DNA of 26,671 bases from Desulfobulbaceae bacterium UBA2262 (GCA_002347185.1 DDXK01000099.1:1-26671), one strand, 5' to 3'; positions 8,329 to 16,336 are shown, numbered from the stretch's first letter. Notes: generated by a model not told the origin, from the sequence alone. Numbers and translations are program-made.

Positions 8329-8387
8329 GGCAGGCAAATAACTGAGCCCCGGCGGGGCCACGGCAAGAATATTTTTTCGGGCAGCCC

Positions 8388-9869
8388 ATGACAGTCAGTC
8401 AACTTCTCTCCACGCTCCTGGTATTTCCAGGTCTTGTCTTTCTGGTCGCCGCGGCCCTGGTCTGCGCGCGGACTTACCGGCAGGTTCCCCTTTCGCTGCA
8501 GCGAAGATGGCAGTTCCTGGCCGGCTTGATCGTTTTTTTTATCTTGGGCTACATCCTCTTTGTCGTCATTCAGCTCAGGCAGGTTTTTTTCCCGCTGGAA
8601 CTCATCGCCGGTCTCGTTTTCCTCGGCGGGGCCTTCTTTGTCTTTCTGGTCATCAGCCTCTCGCGGACAACCATCGAGAAGGTCCGGGAAACAGACCGGG
8701 AAATCAGCAAGGTAAACGCCTCCCTGCTCGCGAAGAACAAGGAGCTGGAAGAGGAGGTGGTCGCGCGCATGGAGGCGGAAAGCCGGGCCAGGGTACGGCT
8801 GCAGCACCTGACCACCCTGCACGCCATCGACATGGTCATCACGGCCAGTCTCGACCTGCGCCTGACCATGAAGCTCTTCCTCGAACAGACCGTGCCGCAG
8901 CTGGGCATGGACGCCGGGGCGATTCTTCTTTTGAATCCCCATACCCAGTTCCTCGACTACGGCGCCGATTGGGGCTTTGACGGCATCGGCATCCGCAAGT
9001 CGCGCGAACGGCTGGGAGAGGGCAGCGCCGGCCTTGCCGCCTTTGAAAGACGGACCGTGCAGATAGCCGACCTGAGCAGGGAGCCGAAGAGCTTCATCCG
9101 CCATGACCTCGTTCGGGATGAGCAGTTCAAGACCTACCTGGCTCTCCCCCTCATCGCCAAAGGGCAGGTGAAGGGGGTGCTGGAGATTTTCTGCCGTTCC
9201 CGTTTCAGCCCGGATTCGGAATGGTTCGATTTCCTGGAAGCGCTTTCCATACAGGCCGCCATCGCCATAGACAATGCCACCCTCTTCCGGAAACTGCAGG
9301 AGTCCAACATCGAGCTGACCCTGGCCTATGACACCACCATCGAAGGCTGGTCCAAGGCCCTGGAGCTGCGCGATTCGGAAACCGAGGGGCACACCCAGCG
9401 GGTGGCCGAGCTCACCCTCAAGGCGGCCTGTGCCGTCGGCATGCACGAGGAGGAGCTGGATCATGTCCGGCGCGGCGCCTTGCTGCACGATATCGGCAAG
9501 ATGGCGGTGGCGGATTCCATCCTCCTCAAACCCGGGCCCCTCAGCGAAGCGGAGCAACAGGAAATGCGGCAGCATCCCGTTGTCGCCTTTCGCCTGCTCG
9601 CGCCCATCCATTATCTGCGGCCCGCCCTGGACATTCCTTACTGTCATCATGAGTGGTGGGACGGCAGCGGCTACCCGCGCGGCCTGAAGGGGGAGCAGAT
9701 TCCCCTGGCCGCCAGGCTCTTTGCCATCGCCGACAGCTGGGACGCCCTTATTTCCCAGCGCCGCTACCGGGAGGCCTGGTCGCGGGAAAAGGTCGTCGAG
9801 CATATCCGCGCCCAGGCCGGTCGGCAGTTCGATCCCGAGCTGGTGGAGATCTTTCTTTCCGTCGTCTGA
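8388..9869 (+). CDS. Membrane GAF/HD-GYP protein, predicted cyclic-di-GMP phosphodiesterase
   Basis: A 493-residue protein predicted to break down cyclic di-GMP to pGpG or GMP. Three membrane segments (about 5-27, 42-62, 70-92) lead into a coiled coil (about 94-135) and then a GAF sensory domain (about 145-295). The C-terminal HD-GYP domain carries HDIGK (His367-Asp368), HHEWWDGSGYP (His420 to Pro430) and GLKGEQIPLAARLFAIAD. The metal-binding and GYP residues are all present, so it looks active. The signal sensed by the GAF or membrane part cannot be told. ATG 8388 has only a weak ribosome site, but the N-terminal membrane helix begins there and the promoter is correctly placed. The gene appears to stand alone. 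Confidence 0.92.
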   Translation: MTVSQLLSTLLVFPGLVFLVAAALVCARTYRQVPLSLQRRWQFLAGLIVFFILGYILFVVIQLRQVFFPLELIAGLVFLGGAFFVFLVISLSRTTIEKVRETDREISKVNASLLAKNKELEEEVVARMEAESRARVRLQHLTTLHAIDMVITASLDLRLTMKLFLEQTVPQLGMDAGAILLLNPHTQFLDYGADWGFDGIGIRKSRERLGEGSAGLAAFERRTVQIADLSREPKSFIRHDLVRDEQFKTYLALPLIAKGQVKGVLEIFCRSRFSPDSEWFDFLEALSIQAAIAIDNATLFRKLQESNIELTLAYDTTIEGWSKALELRDSETEGHTQRVAELTLKAACAVGMHEEELDHVRRGALLHDIGKMAVADSILLKPGPLSEAEQQEMRQHPVVAFRLLAPIHYLRPALDIPYCHHEWWDGSGYPRGLKGEQIPLAARLFAIADSWDALISQRRYREAWSREKVVEHIRAQAGRQFDPELVEIFLSVV

Positions 9870-9909
9870 TCGGCTTGGCAGGAATTCCTTCCCCTGTTTT
9901 CTTATCGTC

Positions 9910-9940
9910 TTGACGTGGGCTGATTTTTTTCTGCTATACT
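9910..9940 (+). promoter_or_regulatory. Extended -10 promoter for octaheme nitrite reductase
   Basis: TGCTATACT (9932-9940) is an extended -10 element. TTGACG (9910-9915) is a plausible -35 with a long 19-base spacer. The start would be near 9947, giving an untranslated leader of roughly 148 bases. Confidence 0.6.
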
Positions 9941-9969
9941 TTTTCATAAGTTCTTTCGCAAGAGCTGTG

Positions 9970-9990
9970 GGCCGGAGGCTTTTTCCGGCC
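9970..9990 (+). other. Leader hairpin 1
   Basis: GGCCGGA pairs with TCCGGCC around a 7-base loop early in the nitrite reductase leader. Flanking AAGAG and CTCTT could extend it across a bulge. It lacks a terminal T run, so it is not an obvious terminator. Confidence 0.45.
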
Positions 9991-10031
9991 TCTTGATCTG
10001 TTGTCCGGACAGGAAGGGATGTTGTTCAGGC

Positions 10032-10068
10032 CGGCGGCCAGGTTTTTTGCTTGCGCCCCTGGCCGCCG
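10032..10068 (+). other. Leader hairpin 2 just upstream of the ribosome site
   Basis: CGGCGGCCAGG (10032-10042) pairs perfectly over 11 bp with CCTGGCCGCCG (10058-10068), with a 15-base loop starting in six T. It ends 13 bases before the AAGGAGG of the nitrite reductase gene. It may stabilise the mRNA or regulate translation; no known riboswitch class was recognised. Confidence 0.5.
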
Positions 10069-10094
10069 CAAACCACACCACAAGGAGGATACAG

Positions 10095-11729
10095 ATGAAA
10101 AAGAGGGGAAGCATGATGGCCCTGGCCGTGGCGCTGTTGCCGCTGACCGCCAGCGTGACCCTGGCCGCGGAGCCGGCGGTGAAGACGGATGCCTGTTTCC
10201 AGTGTCACGAGACGGTGAAGACACTGCACGCGGGGGGCAAGCACAAGTCGGTGAACTGCACTGCCTGCCATTCCGGGCTTCAGGCGCATCTTGAGGAGCA
10301 GAGCCCGGAGAAGCGTCCCACCACCAATCTGGCCTGGGAGAGCTGCGGAGCCTGCCATCCCGCCCAGCTGGAGAGCTTTCTCAAGACCAGCTACCATCGT
10401 CCGGCCCGCGACGAGAAGTCGCAGACCACCAACCGGGCGCCCAATCCGCTCTGGGACAAGCTGATGGCCGGCCACGGCTTCACCAAGGAGCACGGCCTGA
10501 CCCGCAGCCATCCCTGGATGGTGGTTGACCAGTTTGTGGTGGATCGCGCCTTTGGCGGCCGCTTCCAGCCCAAGAATGGCTGGCTCTATGTAAACGAGCC
10601 CGCCGGCAAAAAGACCTTCGATTATCTGGTCGACACCAGGCCGGAAAGCAACGAGCACAAGGCCTTCATGCCGCAGACCGCCGCGGCGGCCAATCCGGTC
10701 TGTCTGCAGTGCAAGACCCAGGACCAGATTCTTGATTGGGCCTACATGGGGGATCCCGGAACCGGGGCCAAGTGGTCCCGCGCCTCCAGCGTGGTGGAGC
10801 TGGCCCGCACCATGCAGCATGGCCTGAACTGCTTCACCTGCCACGATCCGCATGCGGCCAAGCCCAGGGTGGTCCGGGACGGTCTGATCGACGCATTGAC
10901 CAGGCCCGAGGGAGACACCCTCTGGCATAAGGATCCGCAGCGCACCAAGTTTGAGGTCATCGACATGGGCGTGCGCGGCTTTGCCAGAAAAATCGCCATT
11001 CTCGAAAAATACGACTCCCGGTTGCAGTGCGGCCAATGCCATGTGGAGTACAACTGCAACCCGGGCACCGACACCAAGACCGGTGAAAAGGTGACCATGG
11101 CCGACCGCCGCACCAATCATTTTCCCTACAAGGACGTCTTCGGCCTCTATGAGCATTATGTGAACCAGATCAACTTTCTGGATTTCAAGCACGCCGAAAC
11201 CGGCGGCCTGCTCTGGAAGGGCCAGCATCCCGAATCGGAGAGCTTCTACAACTCCAGGCACGCCCAAGCCGGCGTCCAGTGCGTTGACTGCCATTCGCCC
11301 AAGCTCAAGGACATGAAGACCGGCAAGCAGTTCACCTCGCACCATGTGGTGACTCCGCGGGTGATGATCAAGGATACCTGCCTCAAATGCCATGGCGACT
11401 GGAGCGAGGAGCAGGCCATCTATGCCATCGATTCCGTCAAGGCCTATACCAAGGGCAAGCTGCGCAAGGCGGAATACTGGCTGGGCGAGTTGATCGACAA
11501 GATCCTCGAGGCCCAGAAGGAGGGCGTTGCCGCCGAGGTGGTCAAGCAGGCCCAGGATCAGCACCTCCGGGCGCATATCCTCTGGGAATACTGGACGGCC
11601 GAGAATTCCGACGGCTTCCACAATCCGGAGATGGCGCGGGATTCCCTGGCAAAGTCCATGGATGAAGCCCAGAAGGGCATCAAGCTGCTCAAGGAGGCCA
11701 TGGCCCCTGCCCAGGCCGCCAAGAAGTAG
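10095..11729 (+). CDS. Octaheme cytochrome c nitrite reductase (ammonia-forming, TvNiR/ONR type)
   Basis: A 544-residue periplasmic enzyme with a signal peptide cleaved near residue 24. It has eight heme sites: CXXCH at 34, 55, 84, 246, 312, 396 and 429, and CLQCK at 203-207. A lysine-ligated catalytic heme in fourth place, with three extra N-terminal hemes before an NrfA-like core, is the layout of the octaheme nitrite reductases studied in Thioalkalivibrio. These reduce nitrite to ammonium with six electrons and can also reduce sulfite. Right after heme 6 comes HVEYNC: Tyr319 is the expected active-site tyrosine and Cys321 is two residues on, the spacing of the Tyr-Cys thioether in TvNiR. 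ATG 10095 follows AAGGAGG by 6 bases. No electron-donor gene is adjacent. Confidence 0.92.
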   Translation: MKKRGSMMALAVALLPLTASVTLAAEPAVKTDACFQCHETVKTLHAGGKHKSVNCTACHSGLQAHLEEQSPEKRPTTNLAWESCGACHPAQLESFLKTSYHRPARDEKSQTTNRAPNPLWDKLMAGHGFTKEHGLTRSHPWMVVDQFVVDRAFGGRFQPKNGWLYVNEPAGKKTFDYLVDTRPESNEHKAFMPQTAAAANPVCLQCKTQDQILDWAYMGDPGTGAKWSRASSVVELARTMQHGLNCFTCHDPHAAKPRVVRDGLIDALTRPEGDTLWHKDPQRTKFEVIDMGVRGFARKIAILEKYDSRLQCGQCHVEYNCNPGTDTKTGEKVTMADRRTNHFPYKDVFGLYEHYVNQINFLDFKHAETGGLLWKGQHPESESFYNSRHAQAGVQCVDCHSPKLKDMKTGKQFTSHHVVTPRVMIKDTCLKCHGDWSEEQAIYAIDSVKAYTKGKLRKAEYWLGELIDKILEAQKEGVAAEVVKQAQDQHLRAHILWEYWTAENSDGFHNPEMARDSLAKSMDEAQKGIKLLKEAMAPAQAAKK

Positions 11730-11755
11730 GCTGTCTTGCCCTTGCCGAAGTCGGC

Positions 11756-11795
11756 AACAGGCGTCCGTCTCTCGCAGGCGGGCGCCTGTTTTTTT
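11756..11795 (+). terminator. Strong rho-independent terminator
   Basis: AACAGGCGTCCG pairs over 12 bp (one G-U) with CGGGCGCCTGTT, followed by seven T. It lies 27 bases after the nitrite reductase stop. Confidence 0.92.
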
Positions 11796-11880
11796 GAGCG
11801 TCCGTCTCGATTGACAGACTGGGGCGGCCGTGGTTCACTGGCAGGATCTGGGAAACTTTGATCCGGCAGGGGAGGGCAGG

Positions 11881-13287
11881 ATGCGGGGAGTGATGCTGCT
11901 GGTTGGCGTGGTCTGGGTGGGTCTCATGGTCTACGGGCTGGTCAAGCCCCTGCCTGTGGGGCTTTCCGTGGCCGGCAGGCAGGTTGCCGCCTCCGAGGCC
12001 GGGGTGGAGTTTCTTTACGACCTCACCTGCCGGCGTTCCGGCGAGCTGGTGACGGAGCAGCGGATTTTCGCCCGGCTGGAGAGGATCATCGCCGAGGCGG
12101 AGCGTTTTCTCCTTCTTGATTTTTTTCTCTTCAACGGCCTGCGCAACCCGGAGCAATCCTTTCCCCCCCTGGCCTCAGCCCTCACCGAGGCGCTCCTCAG
12201 AAAGAAAGAGGGGCAGCCGCAGGTCGATATCGTTCTCATCACCGACGAGATCAACAGCCATTACGGGGTGGAGGAGCCCGAGCATTTCCAGCGCCTCAGG
12301 CAGGCCGGGGTCCGGATCATCTCTACCGACACCAGCCGCCTCCGTGATTCCAACTTCTTCTATTCCCCGGGCTGGCGGCTCTTCGGGCAATGGTTCAGCA
12401 GCGCCGGGCCTGGCTGGTTGCCCAACCCCTTTGCCGCCTCGGGCCCGAAAATGACCCTTGCCGCCTATCTCCGCCTGTTGAACTTCAAGGCCAATCATCG
12501 CAAGGTGGCGGTCAGCGAGAAGGAGGCCCTGCTCTCCTCGGCGAATCCCCATGACGCCAGCGCCCTGCATGCCAATATCGCCCTGGTCGTCAGGGGAGAG
12601 GTGTTGCGGGAAGTGCTGGCGGCGGAGCGGGCGGTGGCCGAGTTTTCCGGCCACACACTGCCGGAGTGGCAGGCCGACACGGCGGGGGATGGTGGCCCGC
12701 TTTCCCTGCAGCTCCTCACCGAAGGCAAGATCAAGGAGAGGATCCTGGAGGGGCTTGGCAGGTGCGGGGAGGGCTGCACGGTGCGTATGGCCATGTTCTA
12801 TCTTTCCGAGCGGGAGATCATCGGGGCGCTTCTCGACGCCGCCGAGCGGGGAGCCGAGGTGCGGCTCATCCTCGACGCCAACCAGGAGGCCTTTGGCCGG
12901 CGCAAGGGCGGCATTCCCAACCGGCCGGTGGCCCAGGAGCTGCTCAGCCGTTCCCGGGGGAAGATAGGGGTGCGCTGGTATAGGAGCAGCGGCGAGCAGT
13001 TCCACAGCAAGCTCACCATGCTCACCTTTCCGAAGCAGAGTCTGCTCCTCGGCGGATCCGCCAATCTCACCCGCAGGAATATCGGCGATTTGAACCTGGA
13101 GGCCTGCCTGGCCGTGCAGGCTCCCAATGAGGCCGGAATCGTGCGGGAAGTTGCCGCCTATTTCGAAAGACTCTGGGAGAACGAGGATGGCCTCTATACG
13201 CACGACGGAGAGCAGCTCGGCACTCCGCCCCGCTGGCAGTACATCCTCTACCGCTTCCAGGAGTGGAGCGGCATGAGTACCTTCTAG
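11881..13287 (+). CDS. Membrane-anchored phospholipase D-like protein
   Basis: A 468-residue protein with one N-terminal membrane segment (about 3-22) and two PLD-type halves. The first half carries HRK at 206-208 followed by SSANPHD. The second carries HSK at 375-377 followed by GGSANLTRRN. These are HxK motifs of the HKD superfamily, but the aspartate four residues after the lysine is replaced (by Glu in the first, Thr in the second). The superfamily includes phospholipases, cardiolipin synthases and nucleases that act through the paired histidines. The substrate cannot be assigned. ATG 11881 is preferred, with AGGGGAGGG just upstream and the membrane segment starting there; a frame to 11830 exists. 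No obvious partner gene is nearby. Confidence 0.83.
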   Translation: MRGVMLLVGVVWVGLMVYGLVKPLPVGLSVAGRQVAASEAGVEFLYDLTCRRSGELVTEQRIFARLERIIAEAERFLLLDFFLFNGLRNPEQSFPPLASALTEALLRKKEGQPQVDIVLITDEINSHYGVEEPEHFQRLRQAGVRIISTDTSRLRDSNFFYSPGWRLFGQWFSSAGPGWLPNPFAASGPKMTLAAYLRLLNFKANHRKVAVSEKEALLSSANPHDASALHANIALVVRGEVLREVLAAERAVAEFSGHTLPEWQADTAGDGGPLSLQLLTEGKIKERILEGLGRCGEGCTVRMAMFYLSEREIIGALLDAAERGAEVRLILDANQEAFGRRKGGIPNRPVAQELLSRSRGKIGVRWYRSSGEQFHSKLTMLTFPKQSLLLGGSANLTRRNIGDLNLEACLAVQAPNEAGIVREVAAYFERLWENEDGLYTHDGEQLGTPPRWQYILYRFQEWSGMSTF

Positions 13288-13330
13288 CGGCAGCGTTTCT
13301 GGCTTCAGCCCTTTGGCTGTGGAAATCGGC

Positions 13331-13360
13331 TTGTTCCGGTTTTGAAAAATCTGCTACCAT
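13331..13360 (+). promoter_or_regulatory. Possible promoter for hsp20
   Basis: TGCTACCAT (13352-13360) looks like an extended -10, with TTGTTC (13331-13336) 18 bases upstream of TACCAT. No heat-shock sigma32 pair or CIRCE operator was seen. The leader to 13474 contains a GC-rich hairpin (CCCGC with GCGGG near 13393-13415), but the ribosome site is outside it. Confidence 0.4.
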
Positions 13361-13474
13361 GATCGGGTAGGAAAAGAGCCTTGGCCGCCGGCACCCGCCC
13401 TGATAAAAGCGGGCGGCTTTGCGGTGCGGCCGATCAACCATCCAGCCCGGAAGGGGAACACCAGGGGAGGAGCT

Positions 13475-13921
13475 ATGAAAGAGTTAACGCCATGGAAACC
13501 GTTGGGGGAGCTTGGTACCTTGCGCAAGGAGATGGACAGGCTGTGGAACCGTTTTTTTGAGGATTCGCCTCTCTCTTCGATGATGACGGCCAGCTGGGCG
13601 CCCAGCGCCGATATCTCCGAAACCAGGGACAAGCTGATCGTCAAGGCGGAGCTGCCTGGCCTGGAGGCCGGCGACATCAACATCAGTCTCTCCGGCGATC
13701 TTCTCACCATTCGGGGCGAGAAGAAAAAGGAAAGCGAGGATAAAGACGAGCACCACTATTGCCTGGAACGCTACTACGGTGAATTCCAGCGCACCTTCCG
13801 CCTGCCCGTCGAGGTACTGGCCGACAAGATAGAAGCCAAATTCGACAAGGGAATCCTGACCATCACCATGCCGAAATCGGCAAAGGCCCACAAGAAAGAG
13901 ATCAAGATCAAGGTGAAGTAG
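13475..13921 (+). CDS. Small heat-shock protein, Hsp20/alpha-crystallin family
   Basis: A 148-residue ATP-independent holdase chaperone. The N-terminal arm (MKELTPWKPLGEL...) is followed by the alpha-crystallin domain from about residue 43 (PSADISETRDKLIVKAELPG) to about 137, including the conserved KFDKGILTITMPK motif near its end. The tail ends EIKIKVK, containing the I-x-I type motif used for oligomer assembly. ATG 13475 has GGGGAGG 6 bases upstream; a longer frame from 13424 is rejected. Thiol peroxidase follows 76 bases later, and the two may be co-expressed as stress genes. The assignment is secure at family level. Confidence 0.95.
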   Translation: MKELTPWKPLGELGTLRKEMDRLWNRFFEDSPLSSMMTASWAPSADISETRDKLIVKAELPGLEAGDINISLSGDLLTIRGEKKKESEDKDEHHYCLERYYGEFQRTFRLPVEVLADKIEAKFDKGILTITMPKSAKAHKKEIKIKVK

Positions 13922-13997
13922 TGAGCAGGGCACGTCACGTCTTCTCTTTCCGGCGAGAGCGGGGCGGGGCGATAAAATCGGAAGCCGAGGAGGCAAT

Positions 13998-14498
13998 ATG
14001 GCGAAAATAACCTTGCAGGGCAACCCGGTGAACACCAGCGGTGAATTGCCGAAGGTGGGCGCGCAGGCGCCTGATTTCCTTTTGACCAAAACCGACCTTG
14101 GCGATGTCAGCCTCAGGGATTATGCGGGCAAAAGGGTGGTGCTCAATGTCTTTCCCAGCATCGACACCCCGGTTTGCGCCACGTCGGTGCGCCGCTTCAA
14201 CGCCGAGATCGACAAGATCGCCAAGGCCGTCTGTCTGTGCGCTTCTCTTGACCTTCCCTTCGCCCATGCCCGTTTTTGCGGAGCCGAGGGGCTGGAGCAG
14301 GTGATTGCCGTTTCTGAGTTGCGCAACAGGGCTTTTGGGGACAGCTACGGCTTGCGCATTGTCGACGGGCCGCTCAAAGGCCTGCTGGCGCGGGCGGTGG
14401 TGGTCATCAACGAGCAGGGCAAGGTGCTCCACAGCCAGCTGGTGCCGGAGATCACGGCGGAGCCGGACTACGAGGCGGCATTGGCTGTCCTGCGCTGA
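13998..14498 (+). CDS. tpx: Thiol peroxidase (atypical 2-Cys peroxiredoxin)
   Basis: A 166-residue Tpx that reduces hydroperoxides with electrons from thioredoxin. The peroxidatic cysteine is Cys60 in PSIDTPVCATSVRRFN and the resolving cysteine is Cys94 in ARFCGAEGLEQV. Both positions are within one residue of those in E. coli Tpx. Two additional cysteines (79 and 81) lie on the CLCASLDLPFA strand. The start ATG 13998 is preceded by GAGGAGG. It is a normal-length, intact protein placed after hsp20 and convergent with the pentapeptide-repeat gene. In an anaerobe it would serve in oxygen exposure. Confidence 0.96.
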   Translation: MAKITLQGNPVNTSGELPKVGAQAPDFLLTKTDLGDVSLRDYAGKRVVLNVFPSIDTPVCATSVRRFNAEIDKIAKAVCLCASLDLPFAHARFCGAEGLEQVIAVSELRNRAFGDSYGLRIVDGPLKGLLARAVVVINEQGKVLHSQLVPEITAEPDYEAALAVLR

Positions 14499-14515
14499 GG
14501 AGGCGGTGGGGGCAG

Positions 14516-14544
14516 AAGGGGCGGCTCCTATCTGGTCGCCCCTT
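14516..14544. terminator. Candidate hairpin between convergent genes
   Basis: AAGGGGCG (14516-14523) pairs with CGCCCCTT (14537-14544) between tpx and the end of the pentapeptide-repeat gene. There is no T run on either side, so terminator function is uncertain. Confidence 0.3.
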
Positions 14545-16273
14545 CCAGGTTTGCGCCATCGAGCAGGGCGCCGGTGAGATCTGCCTTGTTCAGGGCCGCG
14601 TTTTTCAGCTTGGCGTTTCTGAGGTTGGCCTTGCTCAGGTCGGCCTTGTAGAGATCCGCTTCCGTAAAATCCGCAGCTTCGCAATCCGCTCCGCCGAGCC
14701 GGGCGCCCTTGAGGTTGGCCCCTTCCAGATTGGCGCCGCGTAGGTTGGCGCCGGTGAGATTGCTCCGTTCCAGGTAGGCGCCCGCAAGGTTTTTCCCGGC
14801 AAGGTCGGCGCCGGCAAGCTCGCATTCCACGCAGCGCTTGAAGCGCAGCAGTTTTTCAAGGTCGCTCAGCTGTTCCGGCTCCGGCCCTTTCGGCGCGGCC
14901 AGCTTCTTCCCGATAAAAGGCTTGACGGTCGGTGTCTCTCCGGAAGGGGGTTGCAGGGCCGGGGGGGGCGACGGCGGCGCTTGGGCGGGGGCGAGAAGAT
15001 CTTCCTCGACAATAGGCTGCGCGGCCGGCCCGGCCTGGACAGAGGCAGGGGGCATGGCGTCGGCGACAGGCTGGGCAGAGGCCTGCGCCCCTGCCGTCGG
15101 CGCAGCCTGGTCGGCGGGTTGCTGGCGCCCGGGCGTTCCCCCTGGCTGCAGGGGAAGATCCCCCGGCCTCTCCAGGCTCCTCGCTCTTTCCTCCGCGCTC
15201 AGGTCGGACTCCTGGGCTTGAGGGAGACCGTTGTCGCGGTACTGGGCGAGAAAGGCATCGATATCTGCCTGGTTTCCGATCTGCCGCTTTTTTTCGATGA
15301 GGGTGCCGACCAGGTAGGCGCCGTCCAGCTTCGCCCCGGCGAGCTCTGCCCCGGCAAGGTCGGCATTGTAGAGGTCCGCCCCGGAAAAATCAGCCTCTTT
15401 CAGGTTGGTATTGGCAAGCTTTGCCTCGGCAAGGTCAGCCATTTTGAGGATCGCCCCAGTGAGGTTGGCGCCGGTGAGGTTGGCGCCGGCCAGATTGGCT
15501 CGGCTCAGGTTGAGGCCGGCCAGATCGGCGCCGGCCAGGTTGCACCCTGCGCAGGTATTCTGCATCAGCAGGCGATCCAGGTCGGTTTGCGGTTCCCGGC
15601 GGGCCTCTTCCAGATCCTGGCTCCTGGCGGTGATCCGCGCCGGCCTCGCCGTGGGCTGGGCAGGCTCGCCGGCGTTGGCTTCCTGGGGGGCAGGCGCTAC
15701 CTTTTCTGCCGGCCCGGGTTCCTCCGCGACCACTGCTGGCGCCGGCAAAGAAGGGGCTGCGGCAGGTGGGGTCCCGGCCTGAATCCCCTGTTCAGGGCCA
15801 GGCTCCTGGACAGCTGGTTCCTCCCTGTGACGCATGGCGTCTTCCGGGGCCGGGGCCTGGTAGGCATCGCTTTCCAGCAGGGCTTTTTCGTGGCTGCTCC
15901 GCTCCAGGGATGTCCCCTGCAGGTTGGCTTCCTTGAGATAGGCGCCGGCGAGGTCGGCCCGGTAGAGATCGGCATTCCTGAGGTTGGCGTCGACAAGATT
16001 GGCGCCGGTCAGATTGGCGTCCTTCAGGTTCGCGCCTTCAAGGTCCGCTCCCCTGAGATTCGCCCGGGAGAGGTTTGCCCGTTCCAGGTAGGCGCCCCCG
16101 AGCCTGGCTTTCCTCAAATCGGCGCCGGAAAGGTCGCATTCGACACAGCGGTTGGTGGAAAGCAGGGTGTCGAGATCCTTCCTGGAATATGCCGCGGCCG
16201 GGGAGTCGAAGCCGGCAAGGGCGAAGAAAGGGAAGAGCAGAAGGACGGAAATTTTTTTCGTCGAGTAGGTCAA
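14528..16273 (-). CDS. Exported protein with three CxxC-capped pentapeptide-repeat domains
   Basis: A 581-residue protein with a signal peptide (cleavage likely after AAA near residue 28). It has three right-handed beta-helix blocks made of A(N/D)LxG pentapeptides: about 43-125, 241-325 and 481-580. Each block opens with a helix DL(D/E)xLL and a CxxC cap (Cys43/46, Cys241/244, Cys481/484). The blocks are joined by two Pro/Ala-rich linkers (about 140-220 and 345-465). The start is TTG 16273: a TAG lies two codons upstream, and no ATG or GTG start precedes the signal peptide in frame. Function is unknown. Pentapeptide proteins can mimic DNA, but export argues for a periplasmic or surface structural role. 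The DNA shows 15-base tandem near-repeats from the codon pattern. Confidence 0.88.
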   Translation of the reverse strand: MTYSTKKISVLLLFPFFALAGFDSPAAAYSRKDLDTLLSTNRCVECDLSGADLRKARLGGAYLERANLSRANLRGADLEGANLKDANLTGANLVDANLRNADLYRADLAGAYLKEANLQGTSLERSSHEKALLESDAYQAPAPEDAMRHREEPAVQEPGPEQGIQAGTPPAAAPSLPAPAVVAEEPGPAEKVAPAPQEANAGEPAQPTARPARITARSQDLEEARREPQTDLDRLLMQNTCAGCNLAGADLAGLNLSRANLAGANLTGANLTGAILKMADLAEAKLANTNLKEADFSGADLYNADLAGAELAGAKLDGAYLVGTLIEKKRQIGNQADIDAFLAQYRDNGLPQAQESDLSAEERARSLERPGDLPLQPGGTPGRQQPADQAAPTAGAQASAQPVADAMPPASVQAGPAAQPIVEEDLLAPAQAPPSPPPALQPPSGETPTVKPFIGKKLAAPKGPEPEQLSDLEKLLRFKRCVECELAGADLAGKNLAGAYLERSNLTGANLRGANLEGANLKGARLGGADCEAADFTEADLYKADLSKANLRNAKLKNAALNKADLTGALLDGANLEGATR

Positions 16274-16336
16274 GGTCGTCTAACCCTCTGTGGAGAACGC
16301 TTCAGGCTGAAAAATGGCTGGCATGCTGCAAATCTG

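Noticed and set aside
8194..8361. N-terminal extension of the DUF6901-like gene to GTG 8361
   Set aside because: There is no ribosome site, the segment covers the divergent sigma70 promoter, and it does not fit the family N-terminus.
8322..9947. Long open frame on the minus strand opposite the HD-GYP gene (541 codons)
   Set aside because: It is a high-GC shadow: the plus-strand frame encodes complete membrane, GAF and HD-GYP motifs, while the minus product has no recognisable domain.
10026..11621. Long minus-strand open frame opposite the octaheme nitrite reductase
   Set aside because: The plus strand has eight heme motifs; the minus product is a low-complexity Gly/Leu-rich shadow.
10095..11729. 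Assignment as pentaheme NrfA or as hydroxylamine oxidoreductase
   Set aside because: There are eight heme motifs, which excludes NrfA. The CXXCK site and the NrfA-like QCHVEY segment favour octaheme nitrite reductase over hydroxylamine oxidoreductase.
15457..15540. Regular repeats resembling a CRISPR or tandem array
   Set aside because: The 15-base period and its reading frame are those of pentapeptide codons; there are no spacers.
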